A stretch of 21,122 nt of DNA. It comes from SYAN01 sp964406345 (GTDB lineage: Bacteria; Actinomycetota; Actinomycetes; Nanopelagicales; Nanopelagicaceae). Under the pieces are notes generated by a model that saw only the letters and a program-made list of their open reading frames with translations, did not search any database and was not told the DNA's origin. Location: positions 1 through 21,122 of the forward strand of contig CAYORK010000023.1 in assembly GCA_964406345.1 (NCBI GenBank), read 5' to 3'. Positions 7,765 through 14,911 of the stretch are shown piece by piece. Position 1 is the stretch's first letter; the number at the start of each line of letters is the position of its first letter. A program made the position numbers and the translations under genes.

Positions 7765-8898
7765 TTAGTTGGCTATGAGGTCAGTGGTGAACTCGTTGAT
7801 CTTCCTACCACCGCTCTCTTCAACGACGATTACGTCCTCTACGCGCACACCGACGCGACCGGGCCAGAAGACCGATGGTTCGATGGTGAAGGTCATGCCG
7901 ACTTCGAGTGGGGTGTGATCCTCCTCGGAGATGTATGGGAACTCGTGGACATCAAGACCGATGCAATGACCTGTTCGGTGTCGGAACCAATCGCCATAAC
8001 CACCTTCGACGATGACATCACGAGTCGCTTTGTGCACCTCCGATGCCAGGACTCCTGGCCTTACGGCTGCGATACCTGCGGCCTGCGCATCCATGACAAG
8101 TTTGTAGACCTTCTCATACTCGGGTGTGGGATCTCCGACGTAGATGGTGCGACCGAAATCAGAGCAGTAGCCATCGATCACAGAACCGAAATCGAAAGAG
8201 ACTCCCATCCCATCGACGAGTGGGTTACTCGTACGTCGATCCGACGCATCGCGCGTGTTCTTTGGTCCCATTGACCAGACTGCCGTATCGAATGATTCGG
8301 TCTTCGATCCGAGATTGTTCATCTGGAAGTTGATCTCACTCTTGAGGTCGAGCTCTGCGGTACCTGAGAGGACTCGTCCTTTGACGTTATCGAGAACGCC
8401 GTCGACGAGGTGACAGGCCTTGGTCATGAGAGCGATCTCTTGAGGTGTCTTGATCCGTCGAAGTTTGTTGACGACCTCCTCAGCGTTGACGATCTCGGCG
8501 TCAGGGAAGACCTTGATGAGATTCATCATCGTCTCGCTCCAGGTGCGAGCCGAGACTGCTATCCGCTTGACATGACCGTAACTCTGAGCGACCTTGGAGA
8601 ACTTCGCATAGGCATCATCGAGTTCGGCCACTGTGGTGGTATTCGTATCGACACCATTTGGTGAATCGAACTCGACGATCATGCGTGGCAGGACGAAGTG
8701 AGGATCGAACTTGGGATGTAGGAACGCACCAGCGACCCAGTGATGGGTGTAGGCGACGTTTCCAAAGGTGACGACACGACGCTCGGTACCTGTGAGGTAA
8801 TCAAGGTCCGCTGAGTGCTTCGGAAGGAAGATGAGGTCGATCCCTCGCTCCTCCATCAAGGCATAGAGTCTCTGACGGCGCTCCTTGTAGTCGAACAT
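7765..8898 (-). CDS. M24-family metallopeptidase, Xaa-Pro aminopeptidase/dipeptidase type
   Basis: This is a 377-residue cytoplasmic peptidase with the pita-bread fold, expected to release N-terminal residues preceding proline or to split Xaa-Pro dipeptides. The N-terminal creatinase-like domain covers about 1-150. The catalytic domain has the full five-ligand metal set: D236 (FDFG), D247 (YCSDFGRT), H311 (HRTGHCIG), E340 (TIEP) and E354 (VRVED), plus H318. The start ATG is preceded by GAGGGAGAG, a strong ribosome site. The gene lies directly upstream of the peptide importer in the same orientation, 198 bp away with its own promoter region between. A weak 5-bp hairpin (8981-8995) lies in the 113-bp gap separating it from the NTF2-like gene. 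Creatinase-like or prolidase specificity cannot be separated by eye. Confidence 0.92.
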   Translation of the reverse strand: MFDYKERRQRLYALMEERGIDLIFLPKHSADLDYLTGTERRVVTFGNVAYTHHWVAGAFLHPKFDPHFVLPRMIVEFDSPNGVDTNTTTVAELDDAYAKFSKVAQSYGHVKRIAVSARTWSETMMNLIKVFPDAEIVNAEEVVNKLRRIKTPQEIALMTKACHLVDGVLDNVKGRVLSGTAELDLKSEINFQMNNLGSKTESFDTAVWSMGPKNTRDASDRRTSNPLVDGMGVSFDFGSVIDGYCSDFGRTIYVGDPTPEYEKVYKLVMDAQAAGIAAVRPGVLASEVHKATRDVIVEGGYGDWFRHRTGHCIGLDVHEFPYISEEDHTPLEVGMTFTIEPSVFWPGRVGVRVEDVIVVEESGGRKINEFTTDLIAN

Positions 8899-9011
8899 CT
8901 CTCCCTCTTTCCTAGTCCTGGTTTTTGATCGGTACTTCTTTACTCTTCTTTTTGCTCTTATTCGAATGCTTATCTCAGTACTGGAACTTCTCCAGCGTGA
9001 ACAAGGAGCAA

Positions 9012-9404
9012 TCAGTGCGCAAGCGGAAGTTCATCTTCATGGTTATGCACCAGCTGCCAACCCTGGTCGAACTTCTTCCAGACTCCGGTGTTTCTGATCT
9101 CACGTGAAGGCGCATCCGCATAGACCACGGTCAGATAGTGACGGGCGACCGCCATGTCACCGTAGATGGTGATCTCTGGTTCAGTTGCGTCGATTCGCTC
9201 GACCTTCGGGCCACTGCCATCTTGTGGTCGGCGTGCTCGGACTTCGTTGAGCCCTTTGAGTCCGAAGGCGAGATTGCGCTCGTGTGAGTCCCAGACCGTG
9301 CAATCCTCGTGGATGAACTGGTCGATCTTCGGTCGATTCTTCTCGATGAAGCCCTCATACATCGTAAGGACACCATTCCAGATATAGCGTTGATCGTCGT
9401 TCAT
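9012..9404 (-). CDS. NTF2-like / SnoaL-type small protein (DUF4440-like)
   Basis: This 130-residue protein has the cone-shaped NTF2-like fold pattern: helical N-terminus (IWNGVLTMYEGFIEKN), FIHEDCTVWDS, then strands ending in GVWKKFDQGWQLVHNHED (107-124). That ending is the typical nuclear-transport-factor-2/ketosteroid-isomerase family signature. Members range from enzymes to ligand-binding partners, so no reaction can be assigned. Its ATG shares one base with the stop of the DUF885 gene (TAATG), implying coupled translation and possibly a joint function. It ends 113 bp before the M24 peptidase gene. Confidence 0.8.
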   Translation of the reverse strand: MNDDQRYIWNGVLTMYEGFIEKNRPKIDQFIHEDCTVWDSHERNLAFGLKGLNEVRARRPQDGSGPKVERIDATEPEITIYGDMAVARHYLTVVYADAPSREIRNTGVWKKFDQGWQLVHNHEDELPLAH

Positions 9405-11080
9405 TACTTGCTCCCCTTCGAGGTTGAACCTGCACGCGACCTACGTTCGTCGATCGCGACCAAGTCGCTGGCGTCGCCGAGATACTCCAGTCGCTGCAAC
9501 GAGATCGGCACATTCCCGTTGAGCCATAGGTAATCGTGGAAACCTTGGATGGCAAATCCATCTCGGAACTTCTCGATCGCATCAGAGTAGAACTTGATGA
9601 TCTGAGTCTTTCCGATCTGATAGGTCAAGGCTTGACCTGGGCTCGAGGCGAAGAAGACTGCCTCGTCATAGGCGGTGCCATGATCCATCGGCACCTTCTT
9701 CTCGAGGTAGGCAGTCGCCGTCGGGATATCGATCTCGCCGATCGCTAGGTTGACATCGACGATCACGCGCATCGCGCGGAGCTTCATGAAGTTGTACATC
9801 AAAGTCTGCGAGTGCGGAGCATCGTCGAAGAGACCCGCAGCCAGCATCAACTCCTCGTTGTAGAAGGCGATTCCCTCATTGCTACCTGAGTCGTAGTAGT
9901 GACGGCGAAGCGGGCGAGGGTGGCGCCACGAGATCGCTAGCTGTTGATAGTGCGCTCCTTCATGGACGATTCCAGCTCGCGTATCGCGCGCATTGGCGAT
10001 GTAGAAGTAAGGAAGGTCAGCGTGAGGTTCAGGCACGTAGGAGTAACCATCCTCGTCGACACGTGATGGTCCGGTGAGGTCATCTGTGACACCAAGCCAA
10101 CGAATAGGAACGAGATAAGGCGGAATCGGTGCATTGAGATAGTGCTTCAAAGTCTCTGGCTGCGAGAGGATCCCCTCGCGAACATAGAAGTCACGAACGC
10201 TCGCCTCGGCACGCTTCTCGTTGGCAACCTGCTCTTCCGAACTCTTTGGAAGTGGTGTGACTGGTTTCTCGCGATGCTTGTTCCGTGAGAGGGACTCGAG
10301 CGTCACCGCTCTCTCCCACTCGATGAATCCGACCGCTCGCATCTCCTCCGGTGAGTATGGAACTAAGGCGATGTTGTCGAAGAACCATTGATACATCTCA
10401 CGCCCGATCGCCTTGATCGGTGCCATGGAATCCTTCGTTTGGACCAACCACTCGCGATAATCAAGGAAGGCGGAGATAGCTCTTTCGCTTCGGGCGGTGA
10501 GCTCCTCTCCCAGTGAAGAGGAAGCCTTCGGCAAGAGGTGTGTGATCACTTCGCGAATCTGGCTATCGATCTTCTCCAGGAGTTCGATCGCCACCTCGGC
10601 ATATGCCTTGATCGCATGACCTTCAAGATTCTCGCGGCCCGCAGTGAGGATCCGTGGCGTCTCTTCAAGAATGAGTGAGACCTCGCGTAGCGCCTCCTCT
10701 GTCACTTCCAAAGGGAGGAGGTGATCGAAGAGCACGCCGATGCTCTGGTCGATATAGAAACGAGGCTGCTCCTGCCAAATACGCAGATGATCAAGCTCCC
10801 AGAGCGCGCGATGTATCGCACTTCCGATCAGTCGATACTCGACATAACTTTCGATCTCGACCTTCGGAGCGCTCGCGCTTCCGGCATCGATCTTCTCGAA
10901 GCGATCGAGGAAGGCGCGGACATCAGTACGGTAACGGGCGACGTCATCCTTGCTCCATTGTGGAGTCCAACCGCGTGGACGTTCGATGCGCGGGATGTCA
11001 TCGTGTGATCGCGGCTGTTGCAACCGTCGCCAATCCCAGAAATCTTCACCGAGTTTGGCAATCTCACTCGCTACTGACAT
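9404..11080 (-). CDS. DUF885-family HExxH metallopeptidase-like protein
   Basis: This 558-residue protein belongs to the DUF885 family, which I recognise from the late block PGQALTYQIGKTQI (481-494) and the preceding metal motif. IVHEGAH gives an HExxH zinc signature (H373, E374, H377), and E402 in SNEGIAFYNEE is the probable third ligand. The family is generally regarded as putative metallopeptidases. No signal peptide is visible, so it is probably cytoplasmic. I chose ATG 11080, which has GGAGAG six bases upstream; a GTG at 11101 would add seven residues without a good ribosome site. The gene is coupled to the NTF2-like gene and lies upstream of the M24 peptidase and peptide importer. A role in peptide breakdown is therefore plausible but inferred. 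Confidence 0.88.
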   Translation of the reverse strand: MSVASEIAKLGEDFWDWRRLQQPRSHDDIPRIERPRGWTPQWSKDDVARYRTDVRAFLDRFEKIDAGSASAPKVEIESYVEYRLIGSAIHRALWELDHLRIWQEQPRFYIDQSIGVLFDHLLPLEVTEEALREVSLILEETPRILTAGRENLEGHAIKAYAEVAIELLEKIDSQIREVITHLLPKASSSLGEELTARSERAISAFLDYREWLVQTKDSMAPIKAIGREMYQWFFDNIALVPYSPEEMRAVGFIEWERAVTLESLSRNKHREKPVTPLPKSSEEQVANEKRAEASVRDFYVREGILSQPETLKHYLNAPIPPYLVPIRWLGVTDDLTGPSRVDEDGYSYVPEPHADLPYFYIANARDTRAGIVHEGAHYQQLAISWRHPRPLRRHYYDSGSNEGIAFYNEELMLAAGLFDDAPHSQTLMYNFMKLRAMRVIVDVNLAIGEIDIPTATAYLEKKVPMDHGTAYDEAVFFASSPGQALTYQIGKTQIIKFYSDAIEKFRDGFAIQGFHDYLWLNGNVPISLQRLEYLGDASDLVAIDERRSRAGSTSKGSK

Positions 11081-11117
11081 CGTCGCTCTCCACGCTCTCA
11101 CTCTTCAACCGAGGATC

Positions 11118-11138
11118 TGGTTTGAACTTGGTTTGAAC
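11118..11138. repeat. Perfect 10-bp direct repeat with 11-bp period upstream of the DUF885 gene
   Basis: TGGTTTGAAC occurs at 11118-11127 and 11129-11138. On the minus strand this reads GTTCAAACCA twice, one helical turn apart, 38-58 nt before the DUF885 start. A -10-like TAGAGT lies just upstream of it on the same strand (about 11145-11150), placing the repeats near the transcript start. The GTTCA core and 11-bp spacing recall actinobacterial PhoP boxes; regulator identity is inference. Confidence 0.45.
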
Positions 11139-11210
11139 ACCGCAACTCTATCCAGAGTTTGCATGCTGGGAATAGAGGCAAGAAATCCGAATAGCGAACA
11201 TGAAGGTGGA

Positions 11211-12311
11211 TCACCAATCAGGTTTTAGCTTCGGCCTTCCATTGAGATATTGGTTGGGCCAGGAGATCGTCAGTTGATCCGCAGGGATCAAGTCCTTCAA
11301 TTCGAGCGCAGCGTTGAGTGCCCAATTTGGGTTTCGAAGTAACTCTCGTCCGAGCATCACCGCATCCGCCTCTCCTCGAGTGATGATCTCGTTGGCAGCC
11401 TTGGCATCGGTAAGCAAACCGACTGCGGCCGTCGGCACACCACTTACTTCGCGGATCTCTCTCGCAAAAGGCACCTGATAACCCGGAGCGATCGGATAGG
11501 TGACATCAGTCTTAATGCCACCTGAGGATGCGTCGATGAGGTCGACGCCGAGCGGTAGAAGTTCCGTTGCGAGTCTGGCGCTATCGCCCACTCGCCAACC
11601 TCCTTCGATCCAGTCATCTGCCGAAAGGCGAAGGAAGAGTGGGTGCGACGCGGGCCAGATCTCTCTGATCGCATTCGCCACCTCCTTTACGAATCGGGTG
11701 CGATTCTCATAGGAACCACCGTATTCATCACTTCTCTTGTTTGTGATCGGCGAGAGGAACGAGTGAATGAGATAACCATGTGCGCCATGAATCTCGACGA
11801 CATCGAAGCCTGCGCTGAGGGCATGGGAAGCAGCGTTGCGATAGTCAGCGATGATCGACTTGATCTCATCGACAGTAAGGGCGTGAGGATTGGGCAGCTT
11901 TCCGAATGCGACTTCCGATGGAGCCATCGGCTGCCAGCCACCGGCCGAGGGTGGCACGTAGCCCTGACCCTGCCACGGCGATGTAGTCGAACCCTTCTGC
12001 CCAGCGTGCCAAAGTTGGATACCGATCTTCGATCCTTGTGAATGGACGAAGTCGACGATTCGACTCCAGGCCTTAGCCTGATCAGAGTTCCAGATGCCGG
12101 TATCCATCAAAGTGGATCGACCAGTCGGTGAGATTCCGCTCGCCTCTGTCATCAAGAAACCGACTCGTCGGATCGCGTACTGCGCGAGATGAGCGAAGTG
12201 CCAGTCATTCGGCATACCGTCGACCGCTGAGTACATGCACATGGGTGAGAGCCAGATTCGATTCGGAATGGTGAGCTCTCGAATCTTCATGGGTGAGAAA
12301 AGATGTGGCAC
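11211..12311 (-). CDS. NADH:flavin oxidoreductase, old yellow enzyme family (YqjM-like)
   Basis: This is a 366-residue FMN-dependent ene-reductase with a TIM-barrel fold. The N-terminus (LFSPMKIRELTIPNRI) and SPMCMYS (22-28) match the YqjM subgroup, in which the cysteine (C25) tunes flavin potential and the tyrosine (Y27) contacts substrate. The substrate-binding histidine pair is H175 and H178 in EIHGAHGY, followed by NKRSDEYGGSYENRTRF. Near the C-terminus AVMLGRELLRNPNW forms the FMN phosphate site. Start is GTG 12311, because the family N-terminus aligns from there. A -10-like TAGAGT sits six bases before it and no ribosome site is visible, suggesting a leaderless transcript. Natural substrates of this group are usually unknown; it reduces activated C=C bonds. 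Confidence 0.93.
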   Translation of the reverse strand: MPHLFSPMKIRELTIPNRIWLSPMCMYSAVDGMPNDWHFAHLAQYAIRRVGFLMTEASGISPTGRSTLMDTGIWNSDQAKAWSRIVDFVHSQGSKIGIQLWHAGQKGSTTSPWQGQGYVPPSAGGWQPMAPSEVAFGKLPNPHALTVDEIKSIIADYRNAASHALSAGFDVVEIHGAHGYLIHSFLSPITNKRSDEYGGSYENRTRFVKEVANAIREIWPASHPLFLRLSADDWIEGGWRVGDSARLATELLPLGVDLIDASSGGIKTDVTYPIAPGYQVPFAREIREVSGVPTAAVGLLTDAKAANEIITRGEADAVMLGRELLRNPNWALNAALELKDLIPADQLTISWPNQYLNGRPKLKPDW

Positions 12312-12317
12312 GGATGA

Positions 12318-12323
12318 ACTCTA
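12318..12323 (-). promoter_or_regulatory. Candidate -10 box giving a leaderless transcript (flavin oxidoreductase gene)
   Basis: TAGAGT on the minus strand is separated by exactly 6 nt (TCATCC) from the GTG start. No convincing -35 is seen: a 17-bp spacer would place ACATTG there. The position would start transcription at or within a base of the GTG. Confidence 0.4.
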
Positions 12324-12388
12324 CTGTCTCAAACTCTAGGCAATGTCTACCATCGAACGTCAGAAACCAGAATGGATGTGACCAAGTA

Positions 12389-12407
12389 CAGACTCGTGCA
12401 AAGTCTG
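12389..12407 (-). terminator. Weak hairpin after the secreted-protein gene
   Basis: CAGACT (12389-12394) and AGTCTG (12402-12407) form a 6-bp stem with a 7-nt loop, about 14 bp beyond the stop of the gene at 12421-14124 on the minus strand. The sequence that follows on that strand is TACTTGGTC, without a proper T-run. It is a weak terminator candidate. Confidence 0.3.
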
Positions 12408-12420
12408 GAATGACAAGTGC

Positions 12421-14124
12421 CTATGCGACTCTATAGCCTCGCGGGCACTTCTTCTCTTTCGCTGGCACCTTCTTCGTTACGCTTCCACGTACGCAGGTGA
12501 TGGACTTCTTGCTCTTCTTTTTTGGGGCTTCAACTTTTGCCACTGGCTCCGGTGAAGTAGTTGACTCCGGTTTCGCGACAGGCTCAGTCTGCTGGCTCAG
12601 CTTCACTCGAAGAGTAGGAGAGGAAAAGGTGAATCCATATGCACCCAAACGAAGTAGTCCTCCTGATTCGGAGATGGTCGTCGCTGCAATTTGGTTGACT
12701 CCATCCTCAGAGACCACAGAGACTGAAGCCTTAATCGGCGCGTTACTGAAGCCATAGACGCAACGGGCGATATCTGATCGCATCACCAAGTCGTAAGTGC
12801 CCTTGAACTCTGATCCATCGCTCAAAAGGTGCGGCGCCAAGACCTTGTAATCCAAACTGCCCTCGGCTGCATTGAAGGTCGGAGGACCGGGAAGATAGGT
12901 CGTCGCATTCGTGCTCACGATTCCGACCAATTTGTCTTGTGGGGATCTGCAGCCGCCCGTAACGTCCCCATTGATCGTTCTCATCGTCCATGTGCTCACT
13001 TGAGACGCTGCGCGGTCCTGAACTACCTGAAGCCAGTGGGAGAGTTCGGTCATCCCTGCCACGCTATTCGATGGGCTCCGCAAGACACTGATCCAATCTT
13101 GCGGACCACAGGGCCCTCCCCTCGAGGCAGGGTTCTTGCAACCGTATCCCTGTCCCATGTTGAGATAGAAAGGATCCATCGACGAATAGAAATTCTTGAG
13201 CCCTTCAGGGGCCTCCGACTTCTTCACCCATCCATGGATTATCGGAACAGTCACCGACTTGCCACTTACTGAGAGCAACTGCTCCGATGCAGAATTGAAA
13301 CTGATCTCAGCATCAACTTCCGTGATGCGCCCATGGAGCCAGCCGCCCACTTGGGTGCTCATTCGAAGCGAGAGTCCGATTTCAAGGTCCTTGGGCGCGA
13401 CCACTGGAATGGCACATTCCGTGCCGTTCGTCTGCACTCCCGTGCAGTTCGTCGCGTTGGCGCCACTGTTGATCCCGAGCGCTGAGTACGCTGACGGGTC
13501 TAGTGCCTGCCGATACATCGGGAAGTTGCCACTAATCAGCGCCACTGGCCAAATTGCAATCTCAAGAGAGTTGGTCCGGAATGTTGCTTCACCAGGCATT
13601 CGAAGTCCGTCCACTACGGCAGAGACTAGGTACGAGTCTCCCTTCTCATGGGCTGCTTCGGGAATCCTTACCAAGAATGTGCTTCCAGAGCTCGGAAGAT
13701 TGAACTCCCTTGAGCCTTGGAAGGACTCACTGCGAGATAGAGGGAAGTAACGATCGAAGAGGACGTTCAGTTTCTTGCCATTGACTTCTGCCACAACCTC
13801 TTCGATGCAATCTGTCTTGTAGTCCCTGCACATTCCAAGTGGAGCTTGATACTTTTGAAATTCACTTCGAGGACACTTCTCCGAAGGGAAACTCTCGCAG
13901 AAGGTTACGGAGAGGACTTTGCCAACACCTACCCTGTAGTTATCTGATGCGAAACTCATGAGGTTTGGATTAGCGAATTTGGCAAAGGACTCAGTGATTC
14001 CACCACCGAGGATTCCCCAGTGAGCTTCTTCGCTCGGCGCCGGCGAAGGAGAGAAATTCGCATGCGCTGGAACAAGACCCAGGAAAAGGATGAAGGCCGC
14101 CAGTGGCGATAGGAGCCGCTTCAT
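12421..14124 (-). CDS. Secreted protein of unknown function with Lys-rich two-cysteine C-terminal tail
   Basis: I do not recognise a characterised function. The 567-residue product starts with a clear Sec signal peptide (MKRLLSPLAAFILFLGLVPA, cleavage after AHA at 20-22). The large ectodomain is rich in Ser, Gly and beta-type sequence and carries paired cysteines (76/84, 99/106, 227/237, 329/339, 392, 455), suggesting disulfides outside the cell. A linker rich in Pro, Glu, Lys and Thr (about 511-537) leads to a basic tail, SITCVRGSVTKKVPAKEKKC then PRGYRVA, with cysteines 544 and 560. I recall similar ITCvkG...CPkGYk tails on secreted proteins of freshwater actinobacteria, which suggests a shared surface-attachment or wall-binding module. 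The start ATG follows a TATTAT box by six bases. The gene stands alone, divergent from the MDMPI-like gene. Confidence 0.85.
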   Translation of the reverse strand: MKRLLSPLAAFILFLGLVPAHANFSPSPAPSEEAHWGILGGGITESFAKFANPNLMSFASDNYRVGVGKVLSVTFCESFPSEKCPRSEFQKYQAPLGMCRDYKTDCIEEVVAEVNGKKLNVLFDRYFPLSRSESFQGSREFNLPSSGSTFLVRIPEAAHEKGDSYLVSAVVDGLRMPGEATFRTNSLEIAIWPVALISGNFPMYRQALDPSAYSALGINSGANATNCTGVQTNGTECAIPVVAPKDLEIGLSLRMSTQVGGWLHGRITEVDAEISFNSASEQLLSVSGKSVTVPIIHGWVKKSEAPEGLKNFYSSMDPFYLNMGQGYGCKNPASRGGPCGPQDWISVLRSPSNSVAGMTELSHWLQVVQDRAASQVSTWTMRTINGDVTGGCRSPQDKLVGIVSTNATTYLPGPPTFNAAEGSLDYKVLAPHLLSDGSEFKGTYDLVMRSDIARCVYGFSNAPIKASVSVVSEDGVNQIAATTISESGGLLRLGAYGFTFSSPTLRVKLSQQTEPVAKPESTTSPEPVAKVEAPKKKSKKSITCVRGSVTKKVPAKEKKCPRGYRVA

Positions 14125-14130
14125 CCTCCA

Positions 14131-14136
14131 ATAATA
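14131..14136 (-). promoter_or_regulatory. Candidate -10 box giving a leaderless transcript (secreted-protein gene)
   Basis: TATTAT on the minus strand, one base from consensus, is followed by TGGAGG and immediately by the ATG at 14124. GGAGG directly abutting the ATG is too close for normal ribosome pairing, whereas the 6-nt gap from the -10 would place the transcript start at the ATG. Confidence 0.5.
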
Positions 14137-14189
14137 CGCAACACTCTACGGAGCTGACGTGAAGTGCGGTACAAGGTTCAAGCTCTCCG

Positions 14190-14207
14190 TGCTGGAGATC
14201 TCCAGCA
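14190..14207. promoter_or_regulatory. Perfect 18-bp palindrome between divergent genes, operator candidate
   Basis: TGCTGGAGATCTCCAGCA reads identically on both strands with no central spacer. Its centre is about 74 bp from the secreted-protein start and 95 bp from the MDMPI-like start. A gapless palindrome makes a poor RNA hairpin and no T-run follows, so a dimeric repressor site is more likely than a terminator. Confidence 0.5.
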
Positions 14208-14293
14208 AAACCGTTATCAATTCAGATAGGACCATGTGAGATGCTTTGCTCTCTTGAGTCCGAAGAGCACTTGAAGATGAATGGGAGATCGAG

Positions 14294-14911
14294 ATGGCGG
14301 TCAACAATAAGGATCTACGGGAAGTCGGTGCCCATGTCGTTTCGGCTGCGGATGAATTGGCGCGAGTGCTTGCTCCGACGACAACGAAAGATTGGGAGCA
14401 ACCCACTCCCGACCTCGCTTGGACGCAAGTTCAGACCGCAGTACACACGATGCGGGCCTGCTTGGAATATTCATTCCAAGTCGTAGGAAAGAAGTTGGAC
14501 ACATATCAACCTGTCCTCTTCGAGAGAAAGGAAGCTGCCACGCCGGCCGACTACCTCACGATGATCCCGACTGCGGCGCGCAACCTCTCTCGAGTCGTAG
14601 CGACCGCCTCCCCTGACGATCGTGCTTGGCATGCCTACGGTGAGTCGGATCCAATCGGATTCGCTGCGATGGGAGTCGTCGAAGTGAGCGTCCATACCTA
14701 CGACCTTGCAAAAGGATTCGGTATCGATTTCACGCCATTAGCTGAACCATGTGAATTCGCGATCACGCGACTCTTCGCCGATACGGTTGAGACCAATGCT
14801 CAATTCAATGAGGAGAGTTGGGGAAAGCGCCTTCTTTGGTACGCCGGCCGAATCGAACTCGCAGGATTGGCTCGTCGTGAAGGTTGGAAGTGGAACGGTC
14901 GCGTTCGTTAG
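14294..14911 (+). CDS. MDMPI/DinB-like metalloprotein (mycothiol-dependent maleylpyruvate isomerase N-terminal family)
   Basis: This 205-residue helical-bundle protein of the DinB/MDMPI superfamily carries the metal triad of that family: H51 in AVHTMRACLEY, and E130 and H134 in VVEVSVHTYDLAKG. In known members this site binds a divalent metal and mycothiol for thiol-transfer or isomerase chemistry. Only the N-terminal-type domain is present; the small C-terminal domain of true maleylpyruvate isomerases is absent. Its reaction is therefore unknown. GGGAG seven bases before the ATG supports the start. It is divergent from the secreted-protein gene and ends in a 4-bp tail-to-tail overlap with the MFS gene. 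Confidence 0.75.
   Translation: MAVNNKDLREVGAHVVSAADELARVLAPTTTKDWEQPTPDLAWTQVQTAVHTMRACLEYSFQVVGKKLDTYQPVLFERKEAATPADYLTMIPTAARNLSRVVATASPDDRAWHAYGESDPIGFAAMGVVEVSVHTYDLAKGFGIDFTPLAEPCEFAITRLFADTVETNAQFNEESWGKRLLWYAGRIELAGLARREGWKWNGRVR

Noticed and set aside
10675..11136. Plus-strand open frame of 153 codons
   Set aside because: Antisense to the DUF885 gene and to its upstream repeats; Arg-rich composition is typical of shadow frames.
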